DNA of 64,000 nt, taken from contig NZ_JAODVR010000001.1 in NCBI RefSeq assembly GCF_025399835.1, positions 1-64,000 of the forward strand. Direction: 5' to 3'. Positions 9,600 to 17,641 of this stretch are shown piece by piece. This stretch comes from Haloarchaeobius sp. HME9146. GTDB lineage: Archaea > Halobacteriota > Halobacteria > Halobacteriales > Natrialbaceae. The translations under genes and the position numbers were made by a program. Each line of letters starts with the position of its first letter. Position 1 is the stretch's first letter. Under the pieces are notes generated by a model. That model ran no database searches. It worked only from the letters and a program-made list of their open reading frames with translations, and was not told the DNA's origin.

Positions 9600-9892
9600 G
9601 CCCGACGGGCCGACTCGATTTCCGTTCGTCTCATTCCCATCAGTGGGTACGCGACCCCGACAGGTCGACGTGAGTCAGTGCTGTCTCTCCCCCGCTCTGG
9701 CTTCCCCCCGGAAGCGATTGCAAGGTTGCGAGCAATCGGGCGGTCGGCGTGCTCCCCCAAGCGGTCGTCGCCGCCCCTACCGCAACCTATCCGCACCTTC
9801 CAACCGGAGCCACATCGTTTACCGGCTTTCCCAGTACTGCCCTTTATAAAAATACCCTCAAAGTACTGGATAATCATCCAGTTCCACGGTGC
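9600..9892. other. Convergent intergenic gap with a TATA-like box
   Basis: About 290 bp between the convergent ends of infB and the ABC permease fusion. I see no convincing gene; the open frames here have unlike-coding composition. A strong TATA-like stretch (TTTATAAAAATA at 9843-9854) lies in it, although no start codon of a recognised gene follows on either strand. It could belong to a small RNA or be chance in the A/T-richer spacer. Confidence 0.4.
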
Positions 9893-12232
9893 TCACAACA
9901 ACAGCAGCGCGACCGCCAGTGCGTTGCTCACGCCGTGACAGAGCATCGGCACCGCGAGGTTGTGGGTGCGGGCGTACACCGTCCCCCAGACGATGGAGAT
10001 GGCGAACAGCTGGGCGAGCGCCATCCCGACCGCGGCCGGGGTTCCAGAGTACATCGGCAGGTGGGCGATTGCAAACACCGCCGAGCCGACCATCACCGCG
10101 CCCGCAGTCGTGAAGGAGCGGTCGAGGTTGCGCTGGATGACGCCCCGGAACATCAGCTCCTCGATGGGCCCGTTGACGAGCAACACGAGCGGGAGGACCG
10201 AGAGCAAGAGCCCGGCCCCGCCCAGCGCCGCGTAGGAGACCAGCGTGTGCTCGGCCACGGGGAGGTCGAAGTACCACGCCATGGCGACGACACCCATCTC
10301 GACCGCACCGGTGGCGGCGACACCGGCGATGACGTGCGTGACGTCGGAGTCGGAGAGCCAGTAGACGTCCATCCCGCGGATACCGTCCCCGAATCCCTCC
10401 AGGATGAGCACGACGACGAGCAGGTAGCCGAAGTAGCCCGCGACGAACAGCAACACGAGGTCGGTGACGCCGTCGCCCGGCAGGACGACGAGCGCGGCCA
10501 GCCCGACCGCCGAGGAGACGAGGGTCCCGATGACCGCGACGCCGACGGCGAGGTGGACCGCAAGGCGGCGCGACCAGCGGACGCGGCCGGGGTCGCGGCC
10601 GACGGCCTCGAACGATTCGAGGGCGTAGCGGTAGGAGCCGTCGGTGACGAGTACGAGCAGGCCGAACAGGAAGCCGACGACGAGCAGCAGGTCGAACTCG
10701 GCAAGCACCAGCGCCGGTCCGGCCGCGACGAGCACGGTCGTGGCGACGAGGTGGTAGACGATGGCGGTCACCGAGGGCGCGACGCTCTCGACCCGGGCGA
10801 ACAGCCTGACCGGGGTGTACCGCGGCGCGAGCGTCCCCACACCGAGGGCGAACGCCGCGCTGGCGAGCGTCAGCGCGACCCAGTACCCGCCGACCGCCAG
10901 GGCGTCGAGGGGTGCCAGTGGCCCGAGCGCGAGCAGGGTCGTCCCGACGAGCACCAGCGGGACACCGACGAGGACCCCGAGCATCATCCGGGCCCGCAAC
11001 AGGACGGCCGCTGGCATCGTCGCCAGCAGGAGCTGGGCGAGCATCTCCTCCTCCTCTCCGAGCGGGTTCAGCCCGAACAGCGCGCCGGCGAGCCAGACGC
11101 CGAGTAGGACGAACGACGTGCCGACCAGCGTCAACGCGAGCGAGGGATACACCACGACGGGCACCAGCAGCGTCCCGACCGCGAACAGGTAGTAGAAGAC
11201 GTAGCCGTGGCGGTGCGGGGACCGAACGGCGCGCCACCAGAGCCGGGTCGCGACGCGGCGAGTGGGCGAGGGTGACCTGACCGACTGCGAGCCGATGTGG
11301 GTACGGCCGTCGCTCGACAGCGGTGCGTCACCGTACCAGAAACTCGGCGAGAACACGGAGATGACGGTCAGACTGCCCGGGATGGTCAACACGACGGCGA
11401 CGGCGGCGACGAGGGTCGCGGTCGTCAGCGTCTCGACGGCGGGCGTGCCGACGAACAGCAGGTCGGCGTACCACGAGAGTCGCGAGAGCGGGTCGCCCGC
11501 GGGCAGGGTCGCCACCGGAATCGAGACCTGCGCGAGTACCCCACCGGCTCCGGTCCCGGTGGTCGCCGTCGGTGCCGGGCCGTGGACCGCGATGCTGCCT
11601 GCGAAGGCGACCAGCCCACCCGCCATAACTGCCGCGGTCACACCCCCGAGCGCGCCCAGGACCGACCGGACCGACGTGGGCAGGGGGACCCGTCGAAGGC
11701 CGAGCCGGACCAGCAGCCCGAGTGCGTACCCGAACAGGATGGCCGCGACGAACAGGGTGGCGACGGCGAGCGTCCCGGCGACGGCGAGTATCGGCGAGCC
11801 AGCACCGACCGCCACCGCCAGCACGAGGATGGTGGCCGGCGTCAGGAAGACCACGGTCCACTCGAACAGGTCGGCGAGCAACAGGCCGCGAACGAGCGTC
11901 CGCACCGGGACCGCCGTCAGCATCATCTCTCTCGCATCGAGCGACAGCACCCGCCGCCCGGCCTGGATGGCCCCGAGGACGACGACGAACACGACGACGC
12001 CCGGCAGGTAGTACCGGGCCGCGCTGACCGTGGTCGGGTCACCGGCCGCGAGCGACCGGCCGACCGCCATGGCTGCCTGCACGAACACCACGAACACCGG
12101 CGCGAGCAGGACGAGCGCGAGCACCAGCAACGCCTCGTGGTGGCGACTCCCGATGTAGCGCCGGCCGTTGCGCTGGACCTCGGCGCTCGCGATGCGCCAG
12201 GCGACGTTCGCCCGCGGCCAGCGCGCGCTCAT
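9893..12232 (-). CDS. ABC-2 type permease fused to a CPBP metalloprotease
   Basis: A 779-residue multi-helix membrane protein. The N-terminal two thirds look like an ABC-2 exporter permease with two sets of helices and a large polar loop near residues 330-350. The C-terminal 200 residues form a complete CPBP protease unit: EELMFRGVI (Glu691-692, Arg696), AIAHLPMY (His724) and CHGVSNAL (His766). The ATP-binding partner is encoded just upstream (12288-13049), so this is an exporter whose permease carries its own intramembrane protease. CPBP enzymes are known for maturing peptides, so coupled processing and export of a peptide is an attractive inference. Substrate unknown. Stop and start signals around 12229-12291 suggest translational coupling. 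Confidence 0.85.
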   Translation of the reverse strand: MSARWPRANVAWRIASAEVQRNGRRYIGSRHHEALLVLALVLLAPVFVVFVQAAMAVGRSLAAGDPTTVSAARYYLPGVVVFVVVLGAIQAGRRVLSLDAREMMLTAVPVRTLVRGLLLADLFEWTVVFLTPATILVLAVAVGAGSPILAVAGTLAVATLFVAAILFGYALGLLVRLGLRRVPLPTSVRSVLGALGGVTAAVMAGGLVAFAGSIAVHGPAPTATTGTGAGGVLAQVSIPVATLPAGDPLSRLSWYADLLFVGTPAVETLTTATLVAAVAVVLTIPGSLTVISVFSPSFWYGDAPLSSDGRTHIGSQSVRSPSPTRRVATRLWWRAVRSPHRHGYVFYYLFAVGTLLVPVVVYPSLALTLVGTSFVLLGVWLAGALFGLNPLGEEEEMLAQLLLATMPAAVLLRARMMLGVLVGVPLVLVGTTLLALGPLAPLDALAVGGYWVALTLASAAFALGVGTLAPRYTPVRLFARVESVAPSVTAIVYHLVATTVLVAAGPALVLAEFDLLLVVGFLFGLLVLVTDGSYRYALESFEAVGRDPGRVRWSRRLAVHLAVGVAVIGTLVSSAVGLAALVVLPGDGVTDLVLLFVAGYFGYLLVVVLILEGFGDGIRGMDVYWLSDSDVTHVIAGVAATGAVEMGVVAMAWYFDLPVAEHTLVSYAALGGAGLLLSVLPLVLLVNGPIEELMFRGVIQRNLDRSFTTAGAVMVGSAVFAIAHLPMYSGTPAAVGMALAQLFAISIVWGTVYARTHNLAVPMLCHGVSNALAVALLLL

Positions 12233-12287
12233 CCCGCGGCCTCCGCCCGCCCGCCAGCGCCGCCCCCGGCGCGGGACCCAGCCCGGC

Positions 12288-13049
12288 TCATACCGACACC
12301 TCCGACTGGTCGGCCGTCAGGTCGAGGAACACCCGCTCCAGCGAGCGCTCACCGTCGGCGACGCGCTGGGTCAACTCCGCGGGCGTGCCCTCGGCGACCA
12401 GCTTCCCGAGGTGGAGTACCCCGACAACGTCCGCCAGCTCCTCGACGACCGACAGGGCGTGCGAGGAGAGGAACACCGTCGTCCCGCCGTCGGCGAGCCC
12501 GTCGATGAGGTCGAGTACCTCACGGGCCGCCCGCGGGTCCAGCCCGCTCGTCGGCTCGTCGAGGAACAGCACTTTGGGCTCGTGCAACATCGCCTGCACC
12601 AGCCCGACCTTCTGGCGCGTCCCTCGCGAGTAGGACTCGATGCGCTCGTCGGCCACGTCCGCCAGTCCGACCTGGTCGAGCAGCGTGTCGATGCGGGTCG
12701 CCGCCGCCTCGGGCTCCAGCTGGCGCAGGTCCGCCACGAACCCCAGTTGCTCGCGTGCCGTGAACTCGTCGTACAGCGGCGGCTCGTCGGGCAGATAGCC
12801 CACGTGGGGCTTGACGCCCTCACGGTCGGCGATGGAGACCCCGACGATGGCCGCCGTCCCCGCCGTGGGTGGCACCAGCGTCGTCAGCATCCCCATCGTC
12901 GTCGTCTTCCCCGCCCCGTTCGGCCCGAGGAACCCGTAGACGGTCCCCCGTGGTACGGCGAGGTCGAGCCCCTCGACGGCGACGACCGGCCCGTACACTT
13001 TCCGCAGTCCGGACGCCGTTATCGCCAGTTGCTCCTCGCCCCGTCTCAT
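12288..13049 (-). CDS. ABC transporter ATP-binding protein
   Basis: This 253-residue ATPase energises the exporter formed with the downstream permease-protease fusion. Motifs in order are Walker A GPNGAGKTT (about 39-47), a Q-loop region at about 80, signature YSRGTRQKV (about 140-148, a variant of LSGGQ), Walker B VLFLDEPTSGLD (about 160-171) and the H-loop SSHAL (about 196). It belongs to the drug/bacteriocin-type (CcmA/NatA-like) ATPases. It is the first gene of the operon; about 140 bp upstream separate it from the neighbouring gene end. Confidence 0.92.
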   Translation of the reverse strand: MRRGEEQLAITASGLRKVYGPVVAVEGLDLAVPRGTVYGFLGPNGAGKTTTMGMLTTLVPPTAGTAAIVGVSIADREGVKPHVGYLPDEPPLYDEFTAREQLGFVADLRQLEPEAAATRIDTLLDQVGLADVADERIESYSRGTRQKVGLVQAMLHEPKVLFLDEPTSGLDPRAAREVLDLIDGLADGGTTVFLSSHALSVVEELADVVGVLHLGKLVAEGTPAELTQRVADGERSLERVFLDLTADQSEVSV

Positions 13050-13187
13050 ACACAGAGAATGGTCTCCCGGGGAAATAGTCCATATGCTCCTACAGGTTGC
13101 TACGCGGGAGTTAGGATACCGAGAACGCGACCTTACCCCGAAGTGAATCGGTGCGCCGAGAGGTCGGTGGGAGCCGGGTGACCCGGC

Positions 13188-13583
13188 CTATCGCGCCGTA
13201 GGGGTGACGGAGTCCTGAATCGCCTGCTTGACCTGCAGGGCCGCCGAGGCGGCCAGCCCGCGGGCGACCTCCGCTTGCTCGTCCGGGTCGATGAGGTACT
13301 CGCCCTCGACGTCGTCGATGTCCGGCGTGAACCCGGCACTGACGGGGTGGCCCGCCGGCGGCCGAACGGCCACCGTCGCCTGCGGCCCGCTGATGCCCTG
13401 TGTCACGTCGCCGTTGACGACGTACTCGCTCGGGAGGAACTCCCGGGTGCGTGCCGCGATAGCCGTCACGTCGCGGCGCAGGGCCCGCGTCTGGTCGGGG
13501 GAGAGTTCCGGCACGTCCACGTCTGCGCGTTTCCCGGCCTGCGTACTGCCCGGGAGTCCGGCATACGGATTGTTTCCGTTCAT
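13188..13583 (-). CDS. DUF5811-like haloarchaeal protein
   Basis: A 131-residue soluble acidic protein starting MNGNNPYAGLPGSTQAGKRA. It has a helical segment (TRALRRDVTAIAARTREFL), a beta-rich middle with QATVAVRPPAGHPVSAG, and a C-terminal helix. From memory it fits the haloarchaeal family DUF5811, function unknown; I could not verify by search. No signal peptide or metal motif is seen. It reads in the same direction as pdaD upstream, separated by 64 bp that contain an A/T-rich promoter-like stretch. Confidence 0.8.
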   Translation of the reverse strand: MNGNNPYAGLPGSTQAGKRADVDVPELSPDQTRALRRDVTAIAARTREFLPSEYVVNGDVTQGISGPQATVAVRPPAGHPVSAGFTPDIDDVEGEYLIDPDEQAEVARGLAASAALQVKQAIQDSVTPTAR

Positions 13584-13647
13584 AAAAACTCGCTACCGTC
13601 CGTAGTGGTAGAACGGATAAAAAGGGTTCGGCTACTGCAATCCCGAC

Positions 13648-14121
13648 TCAGAGCAGCGGGTCGCTGCCGCCGTACACCGCCAGCACGACCGCCGTCGTGT
13701 AGGTTCCGGGCTCGACCGCGGCGCTCTCGACCTTCACGTGTGGCTCCCCGAACTCCCAGTCGCGAAGCGCCTGTCCGGCCGCCAGCCCGCGCCGGACGCG
13801 CTCGTCCACGTCCGCCTCGTCGGTGTCACCGGATGCCTCGTAGAACAGGCCACCTTCGGGTGACTGCGCCCAGCCAAGCCCCGCGCTGACGTGCCCCGGT
13901 TCCGTGGTCGTCGCCCGCGCCTGCACGACCGTCAGTCGCTCCCCGACCGGGCCGAGGTCGGGTGCCGTGCCGACGACCTCGACCTCGGCGTCCTGTGGAA
14001 TCACGGAGGAGACGGCGACGAGGTTGTAGTTCTCCACGCCAGCCTCGGCGAGCGCCGCGTCGTAGGACGACATCTCGGTCGGGCCGGTCGCCTGGCCCCA
14101 GACGATGCGAATCGGCTCCAT
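13648..14121 (-). CDS. pdaD: Pyruvoyl-dependent arginine decarboxylase
   Basis: PdaD converts arginine to agmatine, the first step of archaeal polyamine synthesis; agmatine is also needed to modify the wobble base of tRNA-Ile. The 157-residue proenzyme has the self-cleavage site in NLVAVSSVIPQDA. Cleavage between Ser38 and Ser39 would give the alpha chain its pyruvoyl group, by analogy with the Methanocaldococcus enzyme. The conserved Glu in GGLFYEASG (Glu95) is present, and length fits the family. It is probably monocistronic or co-transcribed with 13188-13583. Confidence 0.93.
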   Translation of the reverse strand: MEPIRIVWGQATGPTEMSSYDAALAEAGVENYNLVAVSSVIPQDAEVEVVGTAPDLGPVGERLTVVQARATTTEPGHVSAGLGWAQSPEGGLFYEASGDTDEADVDERVRRGLAAGQALRDWEFGEPHVKVESAAVEPGTYTTAVVLAVYGGSDPLL

Positions 14122-14196
14122 ACCCGGTGAGAATCGGTGCGTCGAAAAGGGGGTTGCGATTGCGCGGTCGGTGTGTCCCGGCCCCGGCAGTCCCGG

Positions 14197-15438
14197 TCAG
14201 TAGTGGTACGTCGCGTGCCCGGCCGACGGGACGTAGTCGCTGCCGTCATCGCGTTCGATCTTGTCGAGCGCCTCGGTGAAGTCCACCTCGCGGACCTCGG
14301 TGCGGCCCTCGCGGATGGCGAACATCCCGGCCTCGGTGCAGACGCTCTCGATCTCGGCACCGGAGTAGCCGCCCGTGCGGTCGGCGAGCGCCCCGAAGTC
14401 CACGTCGTCGGCGACGTTCATGTTCCGCGTGTGGATGGCGAAGATCTGCTCGCGGCCCTCGCCGTTCGGCTCGGGCACCTCGATGAGACGGTCGAACCGG
14501 CCCGGGCGCAGGATGGCGCGGTCGAGCATGTCGTAGCGGTTCGTCGCCGCGATGATACGGATGTTCCCACGCGCCTCGAAGCCGTCCATCTCGGAGAGCA
14601 GCTGCATCATCGTCCGCTGGACCTCGGCGTCGCCGGAGGTCTTCGACTCCGTGCGCTTACTCGCGATGGCGTCGATCTCGTCGATGAAGATGATTGCCGG
14701 TTCGCGCTCGGTCGCGAGCTCGAACAGGTCACGGACCAGCCGGGAGCCCTCGCCGATGAACTTGCGGACGAGCTCGGAGCCCGCCATCTTGATGAACGTC
14801 GCGTCGGTCTCGTTGGCGACCGCCTTCGCCAGCATCGTCTTCCCGGTGCCCGGCGGCCCGTAGAGCAGGACGCCCGACGGCGGGTCGATGCCGACCGCCT
14901 CGAACTTCTCGGGGTCGATGAGCGGCTCCTCGACGGCCTCGCGCACCTCGCGCACCTGCTCGTCGATGCCACCGATGTCCTCGTACACCACGTCGGGACT
15001 GGCGTCGACCTCCATCGCCTGCGCCCGCGCGTCGGTCTCGTTGGCGAGGATGGTCTGGATAGAGAACGAATCGTTCACGGCCACGCGGTCGCCGGCCTGC
15101 AGTTCCTCGGCCATGCGACGCGAGACGTCGGTCAGCACCTCCTGGTTGTTACCGTGCTGTTTCACCACCGCTTCCTGGTCCTCCTCTTCGAGCTCTTCGA
15201 CGGTCGCGATGTACAGCGAGGACGTCTTCAGCGCCTCGTTCTCGCGTTCCGTCTGGTCGACCTCCTCTTTGAGGTCTTCACGACGGCCGTGGGCCGATTC
15301 GAGCTGGGAGGAGAGCTGCTCGTGCACCTGCGAGACGTCGGCGAGGTGCTTCTTGAGAGCCATCAGACGCTCGTCGTCCGACATCTCCGGGTCGAGGTCG
15401 AGCCGGGGGCGGTCGGGCAACGAAGGACTCCGGGACAT
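14197..15438 (-). CDS. pan: Proteasome-activating nucleotidase
   Basis: Pan is the hexameric AAA ATPase that unfolds proteins and feeds them to the archaeal 20S proteasome. The 413-residue product has an N-terminal coiled coil (about 28-90) and an OB-like domain (about 95-145). The AAA module follows, with Walker A GPPGTGKT (194-201), Walker B FIDEID (251-256) and the SRH arginine region ILRPGRFDRL. The C-terminus is ATYHY, which is close to but not a strict match of the hydrophobic-Tyr-X motif used for docking on the proteasome. Haloarchaea usually carry two Pan paralogs; I cannot say which one this is. Confidence 0.95.
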   Translation of the reverse strand: MSRSPSLPDRPRLDLDPEMSDDERLMALKKHLADVSQVHEQLSSQLESAHGRREDLKEEVDQTERENEALKTSSLYIATVEELEEEDQEAVVKQHGNNQEVLTDVSRRMAEELQAGDRVAVNDSFSIQTILANETDARAQAMEVDASPDVVYEDIGGIDEQVREVREAVEEPLIDPEKFEAVGIDPPSGVLLYGPPGTGKTMLAKAVANETDATFIKMAGSELVRKFIGEGSRLVRDLFELATEREPAIIFIDEIDAIASKRTESKTSGDAEVQRTMMQLLSEMDGFEARGNIRIIAATNRYDMLDRAILRPGRFDRLIEVPEPNGEGREQIFAIHTRNMNVADDVDFGALADRTGGYSGAEIESVCTEAGMFAIREGRTEVREVDFTEALDKIERDDGSDYVPSAGHATYHY

Positions 15439-15610
15439 GAGTTATCGGTCGTATGCGTGGCGCGTAAAATAGCCTTTGGGTTGGGGAGAGTGTGCTGTCC
15501 AAAAGGTTGATTTTCGTCGGTCTGCTGGAGGTGTGGGTCGACGGTCGTTGGGTCCAGCAACCGGGCGGGAAGGCGGTGGATATTCCCCCTCGAACCCCGG
15601 CCATCCGGGC

Positions 15611-15822
15611 GGCGCGCGCTGGCGAGCGTGGCGAGTGAGGCGACGCAGTCGCCTCGACAGCGAACGGGGAGGAACGACCCGTGAGCGAGTGAGACCGCGA
15701 GCCAGCGTCGTGCGAGGGACGACCGGAGTGCAACGGAGGGAGTCGGCTGGGGAGGGCGTGGTGTGGAGCGGTGCGGTGGCGGTCCCACTTTCATCGGCGC
15801 GAGCACGCTGCTCGTCGCCACC
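15611..15822 (+). repeat. Dispersed GC-rich repeat, copy 1
   Basis: First of six copies in this window. It begins at GCGCGCTGGCGAGCG and runs through the block common to all six (CGGCTGGGGAGGG) to CTCGTCGCCACC. Positions 15618-15762 match copy 2 (33326-33470) over 145 bp with only a handful of differences. It holds a perfect hairpin, GAGGCGAC-GCA-GTCGCCTC, at 15637-15655. Small open frames across it in several frames are by-products of composition. It lies 5' of pan, in the opposite orientation. Confidence 0.85.
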
Positions 15823-16244
15823 AGTACCAGCAATCGAATCGGGCAAGAATCAAACCGCGAAACCCGGAAAGCCAGCCCTGTTGTTACCCTCAGCAGTTGA
15901 CACAGGTGTCGTGCAAAATACAGAAGATACAGTCAGAACCCGACTTTCGTTCGTTTCGGCGTCTGTTCGCCGAATGCGCTGACAGACTGAGACTGCGAGT
16001 GAACCGCCGATGTTCCTGACAGTCTCGTTTGGTCCTCTCAGTACCGTGCTGAATAGAGGGCGCGAGTCGGTCACCGAACCTGCCTCACTCAATCGTTGCG
16101 TGCAGGTGAGACACTTAGCGTTCGGAGCTGTCTGCAGACCGTCCGCTTGGTACCCCGAACCCAGTAGCAGAAGCGGACAAACGTGTGTGGTGGTGTTTAC
16201 TCGTCGGGGGCGTGTGGGCGACTTCGACTCTACTCGTTCTCTCC
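15823..16244. other. Intergenic spacer without a recognised gene
   Basis: This stretch lies between repeat copy 1 and the end of the gene at 16245. It is noticeably less GC-rich than its surroundings. I see no gene that reads like haloarchaeal coding sequence. The only structure is one copy of the short CGTGCTGAATA motif at 16045-16064. Together with the following 1.4 kb it looks like accessory DNA of foreign or degraded origin. Confidence 0.5.
16045..16064 (+). repeat. Short motif CGTGCTGAATAGAGGGCGCG
   Basis: A 20 bp motif whose variants recur four more times between 17.0 and 17.5 kb, in both orientations. The shared core reads GCTGAATACAGAG with flexible positions. No gene or regulator is obviously attached to it. 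Confidence 0.5.
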
Positions 16245-16877
16245 CTACATTACGAGTTGTGCCGTCGCGAGATCCCGCTCTGAGGCCCCGAAGAATCCCT
16301 TCGTGAATCCTCCACCGAACATCGCGTCGACGAGAGTGTCGCCTGTCCCGGGGGCTTCCTCCCGGTCCACGACAGTGGCGAAGCGGAGGGTGCGGGAGTC
16401 CCCCGTTGTGGGGTCGAACGTCAGGTCCCACCGGTTCCGCCTCGTCGAGCGGTCGGTACCTAAGTAAAGATTCGAGTCGGCGTCACCATCGGCAGCCGGA
16501 ACAACGTCACCAGAGTGGGAGACGAGCGTACCGGAGCGCCAGCTGTGTTCGACCGTCAGAGAGGCAGTTTCCCACTCGGTCCCCGCCTCGTAGTTCGACC
16601 CTGGAATAAGTCGATACTTGGTGACGAGGGCGTAGCGGCCGGTCGATTCGAGGTCGAGAACCGACGCGAACTGTCGAACGGTCCCGTACGTTTCGCTTCC
16701 CGCCGTCGTCGTGTCGGTGGCCACGACGGGACTGTTCCGTTCATCCGTCGAAGCTACCGGCTCCTGTGCGTAGGTGGCCGGTGGAAGGGAGGGCTCGTCG
16801 GCGACCCTGGCTGTGGCCCCGAGCACGCCGACGGCCCCGGCGCTGATGGCCAGTCCGAGGATGGTTCGGCGCTGCAT
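16245..16877 (-). CDS. Putative secreted protein with Tat-like signal
   Basis: A 210-residue protein starting MQRRTILGLAISAGAVGVLG, which resembles a Tat signal peptide (twin arginine, then a hydrophobic stretch and an Ala-rich cleavage region around residue 28). The mature part is beta-rich and polar, with tryptophans at TEWETASLTVEHSW and NRWDLTF. A flexible Gly-rich segment (DAMFGGGFTKGFFGASE) is near the end. I do not recognise a family. Codon use is less GC-biased than that of neighbouring core genes, consistent with an accessory gene. Its promoter probably lies in the 16.9 kb spacer. Confidence 0.65.
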   Translation of the reverse strand: MQRRTILGLAISAGAVGVLGATARVADEPSLPPATYAQEPVASTDERNSPVVATDTTTAGSETYGTVRQFASVLDLESTGRYALVTKYRLIPGSNYEAGTEWETASLTVEHSWRSGTLVSHSGDVVPAADGDADSNLYLGTDRSTRRNRWDLTFDPTTGDSRTLRFATVVDREEAPGTGDTLVDAMFGGGFTKGFFGASERDLATAQLVM

Positions 16878-17031
16878 CGTTCAGAGGAAACTCCTCCGCG
16901 ATAGAATACCTGTTGATACTATGCAAGGGCGAACCCCCCGTATCGAATAGGCCGGGAGAGAGGACGTGCTCGGCGCGCAATCGTGCAGTATCCGATCTGA
17001 GTCGAATGTAACGCAGTTGGTGTGCTGAACT

Positions 17032-17110
17032 CACCCTCTGTATGCAGTACGCAGGTTCTGGCAGCAGCTGGGAATGTTCTTGCGGCGCTGCTGAATGCAG
17101 GGCGCATATG
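17032..17110. repeat. Two more copies of the GCTGAATACAGAG motif
   Basis: Copy at 17032-17052 on the minus strand reads GCGTACTGCATACAGAGGGTG. Copy at 17085-17110 on the plus strand reads GCTGCTGAATGCAGGGCGCA. They face opposite ways and are separated by about 30 bp, giving an imperfect inverted arrangement. Confidence 0.45.
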
Positions 17111-17197
17111 TGTCAGTACGAGAAGCGTGTGTCCGTAAGAGAACAATCTCCTTGACGACCATCACGTATTAGTTGCTCATCAGTAATTTTCGAACGA

Positions 17198-17365
17198 ATG
17201 GTCTCCCGCGAACATCAAATATTCATTCTGTTCGGAGTTCTCACAATTGGGGCACTCATCGCAATTCATCTGTTTACCGATTCACCAATGTGGGTGAGGA
17301 TTCTCGTGATTATCGTCGGTGGAGGTATCCTACCTCGTCTCGTTCGGGATGCGGTTACTACGTAA
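17198..17365 (+). CDS. Small two-helix membrane protein
   Basis: A 55-residue ORF from ATG 17198 to TAA 17365, short enough to be skipped by most length cut-offs. It begins MVSREHQIFILFGVLTIGAL. There are two hydrophobic stretches, IFILFGVLTIGALIAIHLF (about 8-26) and VRILVIIVGGGIL (about 33-45), with a short polar hairpin between them and a charged end (RLVRDAVTT). Such two-helix micro-proteins are common next to accessory islands, but function cannot be inferred. It is flanked by the short motif repeats on both sides. Its A/T content is high for this genome. Confidence 0.5.
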   Translation: MVSREHQIFILFGVLTIGALIAIHLFTDSPMWVRILVIIVGGGILPRLVRDAVTT

Positions 17366-17398
17366 GGAAACACATCCCTTCTAGCGGGTGAGTCTGCT

Positions 17399-17541
17399 GC
17401 GTACACCCTCTGTATTCAGCACGACACTTCTGTCAATGTTGGTTCAGAACTCTGAGTGAAGCGACAGACACAGCACTCTATATTCAGCACGCCACTTCTG
17501 ACAAACTTGATTCAGAAAAGTGGGTGAAGCGACAGACCGAG
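17399..17541 (-). repeat. 68 bp direct repeat, two copies
   Basis: Two tandem units of 68 bp start at 17408 and 17476. Shared blocks are ATTCAGCACG, CACTTCTG, TTCAGAA and TGAAGCGACAGAC. Each unit starts with the GCTGAATACAGAG motif (read on the minus strand), so this array is the clearest example of that motif family. Between the two, roughly three quarters of positions agree by eye. No gene lies inside. Confidence 0.7.
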
Positions 17542-17641
17542 ACCTCTGAATCAATCGTTCCCCAGCTGGCCAGTGGTCGGTACCCGATTCGTGCTCTGTC
17601 TCTCGCACCGCTATCACAACCTGCGCTGGACCGCCCGGTGC

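Noticed and set aside
9600-9877. 107-codon minus-strand frame after infB
   Set aside because: It overlaps the infB end, has no coding-like composition and starts within the A/T-rich gap.
15439-15850. Several short open frames upstream of pan
   Set aside because: They appear because the dispersed repeat is GC-rich; frames are not shared between repeat copies.
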